A stretch of 64,000 nucleotides of DNA from DASSKP01 sp035695045 (GTDB lineage Bacteria > Actinomycetota > Actinomycetes > JAFAQI01): NCBI GenBank assembly GCA_035695045.1, contig DASSEX010000066.1, forward strand, positions 7,778 through 71,777, in the 5' to 3' direction. Within the stretch, counting starts at the first letter, position 1. The number at the start of each line of letters is the position of its first letter. The position numbers were made by a program, and so were the translations under genes. The notes under the pieces are model-generated. The model saw only the letters and a program-made list of their open reading frames with translations. It was not told where the DNA came from and did no database searches. This document shows, piece by piece, positions 51,417-61,252 of the stretch.

Positions 51417-53441
51417 TCAGACGAGCCCCGGGCGCTCCCATTGCCGGCCGAGGACATGCGTGGCCAGCCAGGCGTGGACGGTGTCGTACCAGACCTTGGC
51501 GCTGCCCGGTTTGAGGATCCAGTGGTTCTCGTCCGGGAAGTAGAGGAACTTCGACTCGACCCCGCGCTGCTGCAGCGCCCACCACAGGGAGAGTCCCTCA
51601 CCGATCGGGACTCGATAGTCCTTGTCGCCGTGGATGACGAGCATCGGCGTGACGATCGCGTCGGCGAAACGGTCCGGCGACCACTTCTCGTAGCGCGAGG
51701 GGTCGCGGTCGGGCGCCCCCCATTCGCGCACCCAGTAGGCCGGGAGGTCGGTCGCCCCGACGAAAGACTCCAGCGACCACAGGCTCGCGTGCGTCACGAT
51801 GCACCGGAAACGGTCGGTGTGACCCGCGACCCAGTTGGCCATGTAGCCGCCGTAGGAACCGCCCATCGCCGCGGTCCGGTCGGCGTCGATGTCCGGTCGG
51901 GCGACCACTGCGTCGGTGATGGCCATCAGGTCGTCGTACGGCGCGCCGCCCCACTGCCCCCATCCGCGCTGCAACATGTGCCGGCCGTAGCCGGTGGAAA
52001 GAGCGGGGTCGGGCAGCACGACGGCATACCCCTTCGCCGTCATCAGCCACGGGTTCCAGCGCCAGGACCAGCTGTTCGACGATCCGAGCGGACCACCGTG
52101 GATCCACAGCAGCAACGGGGCGGGTGAGTCGGGCGTCGCCGTGTCGGGCAGCGCGAGCCACCCTCGGATGGTCGTGCCGTCAGCGGCTGTCGCCGCCACC
52201 TCCTCGAGCCGGCCGGGAACATCGACGTGACCGGGCGCCCGCAGCAGCCGAGGCTCCTGGTCGACTCCACCGGGGTCGAGGCGGACCGGCACGGGGGGCC
52301 GGTCGACCCGGTCGTACAAGGCGAAGAGGGCGCTGCCGTCACGGGCGATGCTGAGCTCGCTGTAGTGGCCGTCCGAGGTGACACGGACGACGTCGCCGGT
52401 GTCGAGGTCGACGCGGAAGACGGGATGTCGACCCAACTCGTCGGAGGTGAAGAAGACGGCGGCACCGTCGGCGCTGAACAGCGGACGGATCGGCCAGAGA
52501 TCGGCGTCCGCCGCGAGCGGGCGGCCCTCTCCGCTCTCGATGTCGACCAGCCACACCGTGTGCTGGGGCGGGCTGTCGTAGTCGCCGTCGACCGCTCGGA
52601 TGCACACCACGCGCCGGCCGTCCGGGCTGATCGAGGGCTCGCCGAAGCTGACGCCCTTCTCGCGGGCGATGACGCGCTGATCCCCTGTGGCCAGGTCGAT
52701 GCGCAGCAGATGTGCTCGCGGCAGACCGGGCTCGTCGGCCTCTGCCCACCCGGTGACCGCGAAGCTGCCGTCCGGTGCGACGGCGAACAGCTGCTCGTCG
52801 AGCGCGCGCCCGGGTTGCGGGGTCAGGTCGCGCAGCTCGGCGGCGCCGCCGCCCGGGTCGCCGGGGCCGGTGACGTCCGTGGCGACCAGCCGAAGCTGTG
52901 CAGGTCCCAGATCGGCGTCCCAGTACCTCACGGGCGAGCTCTCGTGGAGGATCGCTCCGACGTCCCGGTCCTCCCGCTCCTTGCGCAGCCGCTCGTCGTC
53001 CTCCACGGAGGCAGCGCCCGGCAGCGTCGCTGTCGTGAGGACGACGGCCGCGGCATCGGCCGCGACGGCGACGCGCGCGAAGCCGCCGGGGCGGGCCGCG
53101 ACCCGGCGCGCTTCGCCGCCGGCGGCCGGGAGCATCCACAGTCCGACGGTGTCCTTGTCGGTGGGTTCGTCGCCGTCCTGCTGGTCTCCCCGTTTCGACA
53201 GGAACAGCAGGCTGCCGTCGCGCAGGAAGCGCGGCGACGACTCTCCTGCCGCGGAGAACGTCAAACGCCGCGCGGGGGCCTGCCCGGCGGGATCGATCTC
53301 CCACAGTGCGGAGACGTACTTCTTCCCGCTGCGCGAAAGGCCCGCGATCGTCGCCACCAGGCGAGTCCCGTCCGGAGAAAGGCGCAGCTCGTTGACCCGG
53401 GGCAGACCGACGAACTCGGCGACGTCGTCGAAGACCGACAT
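51417..53441 (-). CDS. S9-family peptidase (acylaminoacyl-peptidase/dipeptidyl-peptidase-like)
   Basis: 674 residues, no signal peptide, so cytoplasmic. The N-terminal beta-propeller of WD40-like repeats (about 1-400; for example LSPDGTRLVATIAG and ISPDGRRVVCIRAV) gates a C-terminal alpha/beta hydrolase. Catalytic Ser in GGSYGGYMANW, Asp in HGDKDYRVP and His in DENHWIL. It cleaves short peptides. It begins 4 bases after the PaaK-like gene stop, so they share a transcript. Confidence 0.93.
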   Translation of the reverse strand: MSVFDDVAEFVGLPRVNELRLSPDGTRLVATIAGLSRSGKKYVSALWEIDPAGQAPARRLTFSAAGESSPRFLRDGSLLFLSKRGDQQDGDEPTDKDTVGLWMLPAAGGEARRVAARPGGFARVAVAADAAAVVLTTATLPGAASVEDDERLRKEREDRDVGAILHESSPVRYWDADLGPAQLRLVATDVTGPGDPGGGAAELRDLTPQPGRALDEQLFAVAPDGSFAVTGWAEADEPGLPRAHLLRIDLATGDQRVIAREKGVSFGEPSISPDGRRVVCIRAVDGDYDSPPQHTVWLVDIESGEGRPLAADADLWPIRPLFSADGAAVFFTSDELGRHPVFRVDLDTGDVVRVTSDGHYSELSIARDGSALFALYDRVDRPPVPVRLDPGGVDQEPRLLRAPGHVDVPGRLEEVAATAADGTTIRGWLALPDTATPDSPAPLLLWIHGGPLGSSNSWSWRWNPWLMTAKGYAVVLPDPALSTGYGRHMLQRGWGQWGGAPYDDLMAITDAVVARPDIDADRTAAMGGSYGGYMANWVAGHTDRFRCIVTHASLWSLESFVGATDLPAYWVREWGAPDRDPSRYEKWSPDRFADAIVTPMLVIHGDKDYRVPIGEGLSLWWALQQRGVESKFLYFPDENHWILKPGSAKVWYDTVHAWLATHVLGRQWERPGLV

Positions 53442-53445
53442 CCGG

Positions 53446-54828
53446 TCAGCCGCGCACGAGGATTCGCGGCGTGATGGGCTCCCCGTTCACGTCGGGCGGG
53501 AGCCACCCACCCACCACCATCTGTGACGGCAGCATCCCGGTCAGGCTGCGGACGTCACCCGCTGCGCCGGCGGCGACCTGCCCCGGGTCGGCGGAGGTCG
53601 CGACGTGGACGACCACCTGCGCGCGACCGTCGCGCGACCGTCGCTGCAACACCACACGCCATTCGCCGATGTCCGCGCGACCGGCGAGGGCTCCGGCCAG
53701 CGCACGAAGATCGAGCGCTCGTCCCTGGTCACTGGTGAGAACGAGGGCCGACGGCCGGACGTCCTGAAGTCGTGGAACCGTCCGGCCGCAGCCACCGCAC
53801 GGGGTGGTGTCGATGCGGGAGCTGGTGACGTCGCCCGACCGCCAGCGGAGCAGGGCGCTGCCGTGCAGCTGCAGCTGCGTCAGCACGATCTCTCCGGAGT
53901 CGGCGGCCGGGTCGCCGGTCTCCGGATCGACGAGCTGCACGACGTCGAGGTCGGGGTAGGTGTGCAACCCTCCTGCCGCACCGGCTTCGCGGCACTCGGC
54001 CCACAGGACGCGCGCGCCCGCGGGGGCGTGCACCGCAAGCACCGTCACACCAACCGCCTGGTCACCCAGGGCCTGCATCACCGCGTCGCGTTCGTCGTCG
54101 GTCGGCATCCGGACCAGCAGCACTGTGCGCAACCGAGAGGTGGCGTTGGCGTCCCTCAGCGCGCTGACAATGTCGGCTGCTTCCTCCGACCGCGCGGCGA
54201 GGACCGTCGGCGGCGCCACCTTCGCCACTGCGATGACATCTGCCGGGTCCGGGCCGGGGAACATCGCCGGCGCGCCGGACGCGAGCGCGGCGTACTGCAG
54301 CGCGACATGCTGCGTCGTCTGCTCGACCGGCACCGCCGACAACAGGGCGTCGCCGGCGCCGAGTCCGAGAACCTTCCACAGCCGCGCGCCTGCACGAGCC
54401 AACACGTCCAGGTCGCCACGGGTCGACGCCAGCGGATAGCGGAAGGCGAGACCGGACCACACGTACGACGTCGGTTTGGTGTCGGTCTCGACGATTCGCC
54501 GGTAGGCGTCGCGGTGCGTCAGCCGCAGGCGCAGCGCACGTCGCAACGTCGGTCCTGCGGCGTGCAGCGCGAAGCCACCTTCCCCCGCCTGCAGGACGAG
54601 GGCTGCCATCGCGGCGGGGTCACCGGTCGGGCTGATGTCGCGCTCACCGACCGCAGGCACCGTGGCGAGCTTCGCGACGGTGTCGATCGAGCCGGGCGCA
54701 GTTCCGAGCTCGCCGAACCGACCCCTCCAGTACGGCGAGAACGGTGCGACCGCGTGCCGCACCTGATCGCGCACGAGCCGGTCCTGAAGAGCGACCAGCC
54801 CGCGCGCCGACATCCTGTCCCAAGCCAC
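53446..54828 (-). CDS. PaaK-like adenylate-forming enzyme homologue
   Basis: 460 residues, fold and length of phenylacetate-CoA ligases. Recognisable regions: the N-terminal PFSPYWRGRFGELG, TKPTSYVWSGLAFRYPLA in place of the usual Ser/Thr/Gly phosphate loop, and a C-terminal GEIVLTQLQLHGSALLRWRSGD then CGGCGRTVPRL. The phosphate-binding loop is poorly conserved, so activity is uncertain. GTG at 54828 lies 6 bases after a TAATCT box. It is upstream of the S9 peptidase and may be paired with it. Confidence 0.8.
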   Translation of the reverse strand: MAWDRMSARGLVALQDRLVRDQVRHAVAPFSPYWRGRFGELGTAPGSIDTVAKLATVPAVGERDISPTGDPAAMAALVLQAGEGGFALHAAGPTLRRALRLRLTHRDAYRRIVETDTKPTSYVWSGLAFRYPLASTRGDLDVLARAGARLWKVLGLGAGDALLSAVPVEQTTQHVALQYAALASGAPAMFPGPDPADVIAVAKVAPPTVLAARSEEAADIVSALRDANATSRLRTVLLVRMPTDDERDAVMQALGDQAVGVTVLAVHAPAGARVLWAECREAGAAGGLHTYPDLDVVQLVDPETGDPAADSGEIVLTQLQLHGSALLRWRSGDVTSSRIDTTPCGGCGRTVPRLQDVRPSALVLTSDQGRALDLRALAGALAGRADIGEWRVVLQRRSRDGRAQVVVHVATSADPGQVAAGAAGDVRSLTGMLPSQMVVGGWLPPDVNGEPITPRILVRG

Positions 54829-54834
54829 CCGCAG

Positions 54835-54840
54835 AGATTA
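54835..54840 (-). promoter_or_regulatory. -10 box for leaderless PaaK-like mRNA
   Basis: TAATCT on the minus strand, 6 bases before the GTG at 54828. Confidence 0.5.
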
Positions 54841-54848
54841 GCGAGCGC

Positions 54849-55799
<951 letters not shown>

Positions 55800-55827
55800 A
55801 GAAAAGTCTCCTCAGACGTGCTTCTAC

Positions 55828-56607
55828 TCAGATGAACTTCTGCGACGCGAGGAACTCGGCGAGCTTCGTGCCGCCGTCGCCCTCGTCCTTGACGATCTGA
55901 CCGGCCTGCTTCGGCGGCCGCGGAGCGAACTCGGCGACCTCGGTCGCGGAGCCGGCGAGGCCGACCTTGTCGGCCTCGATGCCCGCGTCGGCCAGCGTCA
56001 ACGTCGTGAGCGGCTTCTTCTTCGCCGCCATGATGCCCTTGAAGGAGGGGTACCTCGGTTCGTTGATCTTCTCGACGACGCTCACGACGGCGGGCGTCGG
56101 CGCCTCGACAACGTCGTAGCCGCTGTCGGTCAGGCGCTCGATCTTGACCGTGCCGTCGCTCACCTCGACCTTGCGCGCGAACGTCAGCTGTGCGGCGCCC
56201 AGCCGCTCGGCCAGCATCGCGGGCACGACGCTCATCCGCGCGTCGGTCGACTCGACGCCGAGGATCACCAGGTCGTGCTCGATGGTGCCCAGCGCCTTCG
56301 CCAGTGCGTACGACGTCGCCAGGGCGTCGGAGCCGTGCAGACCGGGGTCCACGATGTGGACGGCCTTGTCCGCGCCCATCGACAGCGCCTTGCGAATGGT
56401 CTCGACCGCCTTCTCGGGGCCCATGCTGAGCACGGTGACCTCGCCGCCCTGCGCTTCCTTGATCTTGAGCGCTTCTTCGACGGCGTACTCGTCGAGCTCG
56501 TTCATGACCCCGTCGACGCTTTCGCGGTCGACGGTCTTGTCGTCGGAGCTGAGCTTCTTCTCAGCCCACGTGTCGGGAACCTGCTTCACGCAGACGACGA
56601 TGTTCAT
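55828..56607 (-). CDS. etfB: Electron transfer flavoprotein beta subunit
   Basis: 259 residues from ATG 56607: MNIVVCVKQVPDTWAEKKL, AMP-binding ETIRKALSMGADKAVHI and GVESTDARMSVVPAMLAERL. Longer frames upstream would read into the region antisense to nothing conserved and were rejected. A TAACAT -10-like box lies at 56650-56645, giving a leader of about 30 bases with GGGAGG in it. Confidence 0.95.
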   Translation of the reverse strand: MNIVVCVKQVPDTWAEKKLSSDDKTVDRESVDGVMNELDEYAVEEALKIKEAQGGEVTVLSMGPEKAVETIRKALSMGADKAVHIVDPGLHGSDALATSYALAKALGTIEHDLVILGVESTDARMSVVPAMLAERLGAAQLTFARKVEVSDGTVKIERLTDSGYDVVEAPTPAVVSVVEKINEPRYPSFKGIMAAKKKPLTTLTLADAGIEADKVGLAGSATEVAEFAPRPPKQAGQIVKDEGDGGTKLAEFLASQKFI

Positions 56608-56668
56608 GGCCGGCGGCCGACCTCCCTGGATTGGATCGGCACCGATGTTACGGGGCAGTAGGTTCGCG

Positions 56669-57295
56669 CTATTCGTGCGGGTGCAAGGTGACCACCAGGT
56701 CGCAGCGCTCCGCGACCTCAGGGTCGTGTGTCGCCAGCACCAGAGACCCGTCGCGGTGCGGCACCTCGAACAGTCGCTCGAGCACCAGCTCTCGCGACGC
56801 CTTGTCCTGCTCCGCGGTCGGTTCGTCGGCGATGAGGATCTGCGGGCGCAAGGCAAGGGCCCGGGCGACGGCGACCCGCTGCTGCTGGCCCCCCGAGAGC
56901 TCCTCGATGAGCTGGTCCTCGTGGCCGTCGAGGCCGACGTCGGCCAGGGCCTGGGCGGCCGCCTCGCCCACCTGGTCGAGCGGGCGCCCCGCGGCGCGGA
57001 GAGCAGCCTCCACGTTCTCGACAGCGGTCAGGAGCGCGACGAGGCCGTAGCCCTGCAACACGACGGCGACCTCGTCGGCGTGCGAGCGGGGGTCGACCCG
57101 GCGGCCGTCGATGGTGACCAGTCCGGCGGCGGGCTCGGCCAGGCCAGACAGCAGCGCGAGCAGGCTCGTCTTGCCGCTGCCGGACGGGCCCATGATCGCG
57201 ACGCTCTCGCCCGGCCCCACGACGAAGCCGACGTCCTCGAGGATCACGCGGCCTTCACGCTCGTAGCGCAACCCCTGCGCTTCGAGGATCGTCAC
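56669..57295 (-). CDS. ABC transporter ATP-binding protein (LolD/MacB type), second ATPase
   Basis: 208 residues from GTG 57295, which overlaps the previous gene stop (GTGA). Walker A GPSGSGKTS near 36, Q-loop in VVLQGYGLV, signature LSGGQQQRVAVARAL, Walker B ILIADEPTAEQDKAS, H-loop LATHDPEV. All elements are intact. It forms an operon with the larger ATPase and the permease upstream. Confidence 0.93.
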   Translation of the reverse strand: MTILEAQGLRYEREGRVILEDVGFVVGPGESVAIMGPSGSGKTSLLALLSGLAEPAAGLVTIDGRRVDPRSHADEVAVVLQGYGLVALLTAVENVEAALRAAGRPLDQVGEAAAQALADVGLDGHEDQLIEELSGGQQQRVAVARALALRPQILIADEPTAEQDKASRELVLERLFEVPHRDGSLVLATHDPEVAERCDLVVTLHPHE

Positions 57296-58146
57296 GGTCG
57301 CTCGCTCCCGGAGTCGTAGATGCGGCGCAGGTCGACGCCCTGCTCGTGCCGGACGGCGCGGGCCAGCGAACCGGGCGGCAGGGCGTCGAGCAGCTCGGGC
57401 GGCAGCTGCACGGTGCCGTCCCGTCCGACGACGACGTAGTCCTCGCCGGCCCGGCCCTCCGACCCCACGCGGCCGTCGCGGATGGTGACGGTGCGGCCGA
57501 GCACCGCGCCCACCGCGGCGTCGTGCGTCACCGCGACGACGGTTGTGCCCTCCTCGGCGTTGGTGCCGCGGATCAGGTCCATGACGGCTTCGGCGGACGC
57601 CGGATCGAGCTGGCTGGTGGGCTCGTCGGCCAGCAACAGCCCGGGACCGTTCGCCACCGCCACGGCAACAGCAAGCCGCTGCTGCTCCCCTCCGGACAGG
57701 CGTCCGGCGACCCGATGGCTTGCGCTGGCGAGCCCGACGGCCTCGAGCAGCCGCAGCGCCCGTCGGCGCTTTGCTGCGCCGGACCGGCGCGCCGGGCGTT
57801 GCGCGAAGAGCACGTTTCCCAACGCCGTGTCGTAGGGCAGCAGGTTGCGTCCGGGGTTCTGCAGGACGACACCGATCTCGCGCAGCCGGATGTCGGCGAG
57901 CTGCGCGTTCGTGAGCTTCGACAGCGAGTGACCGATGACCTCGACGGAGCCGGCGGTCGGTCGCAGGAGTCCCGCCAGGTGCCAGAGCAACGTCGTCTTG
58001 CCCGCGCCGGAGGGCCCGAGTAGCGCGACCGTCTCGCCCTCGCGGACGACGAAGTCGACACCGCGAAGCGCGGCGACCTCCGCGCCGGCGGTGCCGTAGA
58101 CATGGACGAGGTTGTCGCAGCGGACGGCGACCTCTGACGTGGTCAC
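57292..58146 (-). CDS. ABC transporter ATP-binding protein with C-terminal extension, first ATPase
   Basis: 284 residues from GTG 58146 (overlaps the permease stop, GTGA). Walker A GPSGAGKTTLL near 46, Q-loop VVLQNPGRNL, signature LSGGEQQRLAVAVAV, Walker B LLLADEPTSQLDPAS, H-loop AVTHDAAV. About 60 residues after the ATPase core (VGRDGTVQLPPELLDALPPG) are an extra domain seen in some actinobacterial exporters. It may pair with the 208-residue ATPase as a heterodimer. Confidence 0.93.
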   Translation of the reverse strand: MTTSEVAVRCDNLVHVYGTAGAEVAALRGVDFVVREGETVALLGPSGAGKTTLLWHLAGLLRPTAGSVEVIGHSLSKLTNAQLADIRLREIGVVLQNPGRNLLPYDTALGNVLFAQRPARRSGAAKRRRALRLLEAVGLASASHRVAGRLSGGEQQRLAVAVAVANGPGLLLADEPTSQLDPASAEAVMDLIRGTNAEEGTTVVAVTHDAAVGAVLGRTVTIRDGRVGSEGRAGEDYVVVGRDGTVQLPPELLDALPPGSLARAVRHEQGVDLRRIYDSGSERP

Positions 58147-61100
58147 AGCGGCGCCTCCCGGAGCTGCTCCGGCGTGACGGTGCGCAGCAATGCGCCCGCT
58201 GCCGCGGCCGCGACGGCCACGAGGAAGACGAGACCCACACCCAGTACGACGGCCATGAACAGCGGCGACGGCAGGTAGCCGAGCAAGGTTGATCCGGGCG
58301 CGTGCACGAACTCGGGAACGTTACGACCGGCGATGGCGGCAGCGAGCAACCCGGCGCCGATGCCGGCGAGCGCACCGAACCCGATGACGGCGACCTGCTC
58401 GATCGCCAGTGCGGAGTAGAGCGTGCGGCGCGACGCGCCGGCCGCCGCGAGCGCGGCGTACTCGTAGCGGCGGCGACGAGCAGCGGCGGAAAGGCTCAGC
58501 ACTGCCGCGAGGGCGGCGAGGACGGCGGCCGCTGCGGCATCCGCGAGGAACAGCACGCTCGCGAGGCCAGGACCCTGACGGCCGAGCTCGGCCGCCACGT
58601 CGCTGCTCGTGCTCGTCGAGATCACCGGCAGGCCCGCCCTGGCGAGCGCGTGACGGATACGGTCCGCGTCACCGCGAACCCACACCTGCGCGGTGGCCGG
58701 CGCGGTGTCGTTGGTCGCCGCGCGCATGGCGTAGCGCAACGAGACGACGACACCGTTGGCCGCAGCTCCCGGGATGCCCGGAGCGGTGTCGAGCGGGGCG
58801 ACGTCGATGCCCTGCGCATCCAACCCGGAGACGGGGATCGCCGTGTTGGGTCGGTCGAGAGCCTCGGACACCACCGCAGGCATCTGCGGCGGCCGGTCAA
58901 CCACACCCAGCGTCGCGGGCGCGGCGGACGTGGAGACGAAGCGCCAGTCGACCGTGTTCTGCGCCGCTCGCACGAAGTTGCGGCCGTCGTCGAGTCCGCG
59001 CCAGTGACCCGGGCCGGCGAACCCGCTGACGGAACGCCAGCGCCCGCCGGACTGCACCTCGAGGCCGGTGATCGTGACGTGCCCGTCGAGAGCACCCGGC
59101 CGGCCGCCGGGCGGAGTGATCTGCACGTCGTTGACGATGCAGGGGCAGCCTGCGAGGTCGCCACTCAACGTGGCCGTCGCGCCGGCTCGCAGCACACCCA
59201 TCTCGACCGGCGTCGGCGCGGACGAACCGCGCGCAGCCACGTCGACGACGACCGCCACCGGCTCGGGGCGGATCGTCACGGAGGACAGCCGCAGCCGCAG
59301 CCGCTCGCCGTCGACGACGATGGGATCCGGCGCAGGAGGATCGAGACCGCTCAGCAAAGCCGCGGGATCGCCCACCCGGCCGGCCGACCAGTGAGCGATC
59401 CTCGCGAACCGCCGCGGCTCGACCCCGAGCAGCGTGACCGTCCCGTTGTTGAAGGACATGACCGCGGTCGCTGTACGGCCGGCCGGGTCAATGCGGTCGA
59501 CGACGTTCGCCAGGTCGACTCCGAGCGGTAGGGAGACGGTGAGCACCGTCGGCGCGCCGACACCGATCTGCGCGATGCGCGCGCGGTTCGCGTCGCCGAC
59601 GATCCAGGACCCCATGCTGAACGTCGCCAGTGCGATGGCCGTCGCGAGGATCATCGTCGTGCGGGTGCCGCCCGGCCGTCGCGCGATGTGGCGGACGGCC
59701 AGAAACGCACCGAGGTCGCCCTTGCTGCGCGTCCGGGAGAACAGCGAGCGGCAGACCAGTGGCAACAACCGCGACGCCACGACCGCGATCGCGAGCCCCA
59801 GCAGCCCGGGGACGAGAAGCGCCAGCGCGCTGTGCGACGCCGAGCTCAGCGTCCCGGAGAGGAACAGCTGCGCCAGCCCTGCGACTGCGGCCGTCAGCAC
59901 GACTGCGTCGAAGACCCAGCCGCGGTCGTTGACCCGCCGGCCGGTACGACGCCACTGCTCCACCACCGGCCGGACGACGGTGCGCCGACCACCGACCACG
60001 ATCGCCGCCGCACCGCCGGCAACCGCGATGACGGCGGCGACCCAGCCGAGTGCGGGCAGCGGCACGGGCGTCCCTTGTCGCAGCAGCACATGGGTCAGCA
60101 CGATCGACAGCAGCCAGCCGACGATCGCGCCGACCGGCAGAGCGAGCAGCAGCAGCACCGCAGGCTCGCCCAACCCGAACAGCATCGCGCGTCCGGCGCC
60201 GTACCCGCGCAGCTTCGCGAGAGCGATCTCGGTGCCGCGCGCGTCAACTGCGTCGGTGACGACGAGGAACAGCAACAGCCACGTCAGCACGAGCAGCTCG
60301 GCAGTCACGACCACCACGGGGACCGCGAGTGACGACCAGCTCGCGTGCACGTCGTCCCCCGTCGCAGGAACACCGGTCGTCACAGCCACTTGGTTGGCGA
60401 TCAGCGTGCGGCTGGCGGAGAGGTGGTTGGTCGCGGTCACGACGGGGTCGAGGTCTCCCGGTGTGATGCGCGGGACGTTGAGCACGCGGACGTAGACAGC
60501 GGTCCCCTGGGGGTGGCCCGGCATCCGCTCGATCGTCGAGCGAGCAGTGAACATGGCGTCGTACGGCGGGGTGGGCAGCGCTGTGGCGATCTCGGCCGGG
60601 AAGTAGACGGCTCCGCGCGCGTACCAGTAGTCGAGGCGCGTGTTGGGCACGCGGTAGATGCCGACGATCTTCAGCGGTGCGGGCGCGTTGCCTTTGACGA
60701 CCTGACCCACCTGCCAGTGGTTGTCGGCGGCGAGAGAGGTGCTGACCACCACCTCGTTGGTCTGCGCCGGACAGCTGCCGGTGCGGAACGTCAGGTGGGC
60801 GCACACGTCGGTGCGCCAGACGAGAGCGACGTTCTCGAGCAGCTTCGGGAAGAAGTCGTTCGTCTCGAGCGCCTCGATCGGCGGCTGGAACAGCCGCTGG
60901 GTGCGGGCGCGACCGAGAGTCCCGTCGAGGTCGTCGTCGACCAGACCGGCCAGGTTGTCGGAGCTGCCTGCGAGCACACCGCTCGCGGTGGTCTGGAAAC
61001 CGCGGCCGAAGGCGGCGGGCCCGGTCAGCGCATCCTGGAGGATCGAGTCGCGGGCCGCTGCGTAGTAGGTCGGCCCGATGGCCGCCGCCGCAGTCGCGCA

Positions 61101-61178
61101 CAGCGCGACGACGAAGATGACGACGGACGTGCCGGCCCGGTGCCACAGTCCGCGCAGGAGCGTCACAGCACCGGTCAC
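58143..61178 (-). CDS. FtsX/MacB-type ABC transporter permease
   Basis: 1011 residues. The first transmembrane helix (VVIFVVALCATAAAAIGPTY) is followed by a large extracytoplasmic domain (about 40-255, with a cysteine pair near CAHLTFRTGSCPAQ). A central membrane block (about 280-430) and a second extracytoplasmic region (about 530-840) come next. The C-terminal FtsX bundle (VLAALAAVLSLSAAARRRRY, then VIGFGALAGIGAGLLAAA) ends the protein. The layout suits a single chain containing two FtsX repeats. Such transporters release lipids, peptides or drive wall hydrolases; substrate unknown. GTG at 61178 has AAGGA 8 bases upstream. Confidence 0.9.
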   Translation of the reverse strand: MTGAVTLLRGLWHRAGTSVVIFVVALCATAAAAIGPTYYAAARDSILQDALTGPAAFGRGFQTTASGVLAGSSDNLAGLVDDDLDGTLGRARTQRLFQPPIEALETNDFFPKLLENVALVWRTDVCAHLTFRTGSCPAQTNEVVVSTSLAADNHWQVGQVVKGNAPAPLKIVGIYRVPNTRLDYWYARGAVYFPAEIATALPTPPYDAMFTARSTIERMPGHPQGTAVYVRVLNVPRITPGDLDPVVTATNHLSASRTLIANQVAVTTGVPATGDDVHASWSSLAVPVVVVTAELLVLTWLLLFLVVTDAVDARGTEIALAKLRGYGAGRAMLFGLGEPAVLLLLALPVGAIVGWLLSIVLTHVLLRQGTPVPLPALGWVAAVIAVAGGAAAIVVGGRRTVVRPVVEQWRRTGRRVNDRGWVFDAVVLTAAVAGLAQLFLSGTLSSASHSALALLVPGLLGLAIAVVASRLLPLVCRSLFSRTRSKGDLGAFLAVRHIARRPGGTRTTMILATAIALATFSMGSWIVGDANRARIAQIGVGAPTVLTVSLPLGVDLANVVDRIDPAGRTATAVMSFNNGTVTLLGVEPRRFARIAHWSAGRVGDPAALLSGLDPPAPDPIVVDGERLRLRLSSVTIRPEPVAVVVDVAARGSSAPTPVEMGVLRAGATATLSGDLAGCPCIVNDVQITPPGGRPGALDGHVTITGLEVQSGGRWRSVSGFAGPGHWRGLDDGRNFVRAAQNTVDWRFVSTSAAPATLGVVDRPPQMPAVVSEALDRPNTAIPVSGLDAQGIDVAPLDTAPGIPGAAANGVVVSLRYAMRAATNDTAPATAQVWVRGDADRIRHALARAGLPVISTSTSSDVAAELGRQGPGLASVLFLADAAAAAVLAALAAVLSLSAAARRRRYEYAALAAAGASRRTLYSALAIEQVAVIGFGALAGIGAGLLAAAIAGRNVPEFVHAPGSTLLGYLPSPLFMAVVLGVGLVFLVAVAAAAAGALLRTVTPEQLREAPL

Positions 61179-61252
61179 GGTGCCATCCTTAGCGCATACG
61201 ACCGCGGTTGCCCGCGCGGCGTTGCCACATCGTGACCGTGCTCACGAGACGG

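Noticed and set aside
57296..58375. Apparent fusion of the 208-residue ATPase to a 360-codon upstream frame
   Set aside because: The extra part is an out-of-frame, arginine-rich reading of the neighbouring ATPase gene. The GTG at 57295 with GTGA overlap gives a normal-length protein.
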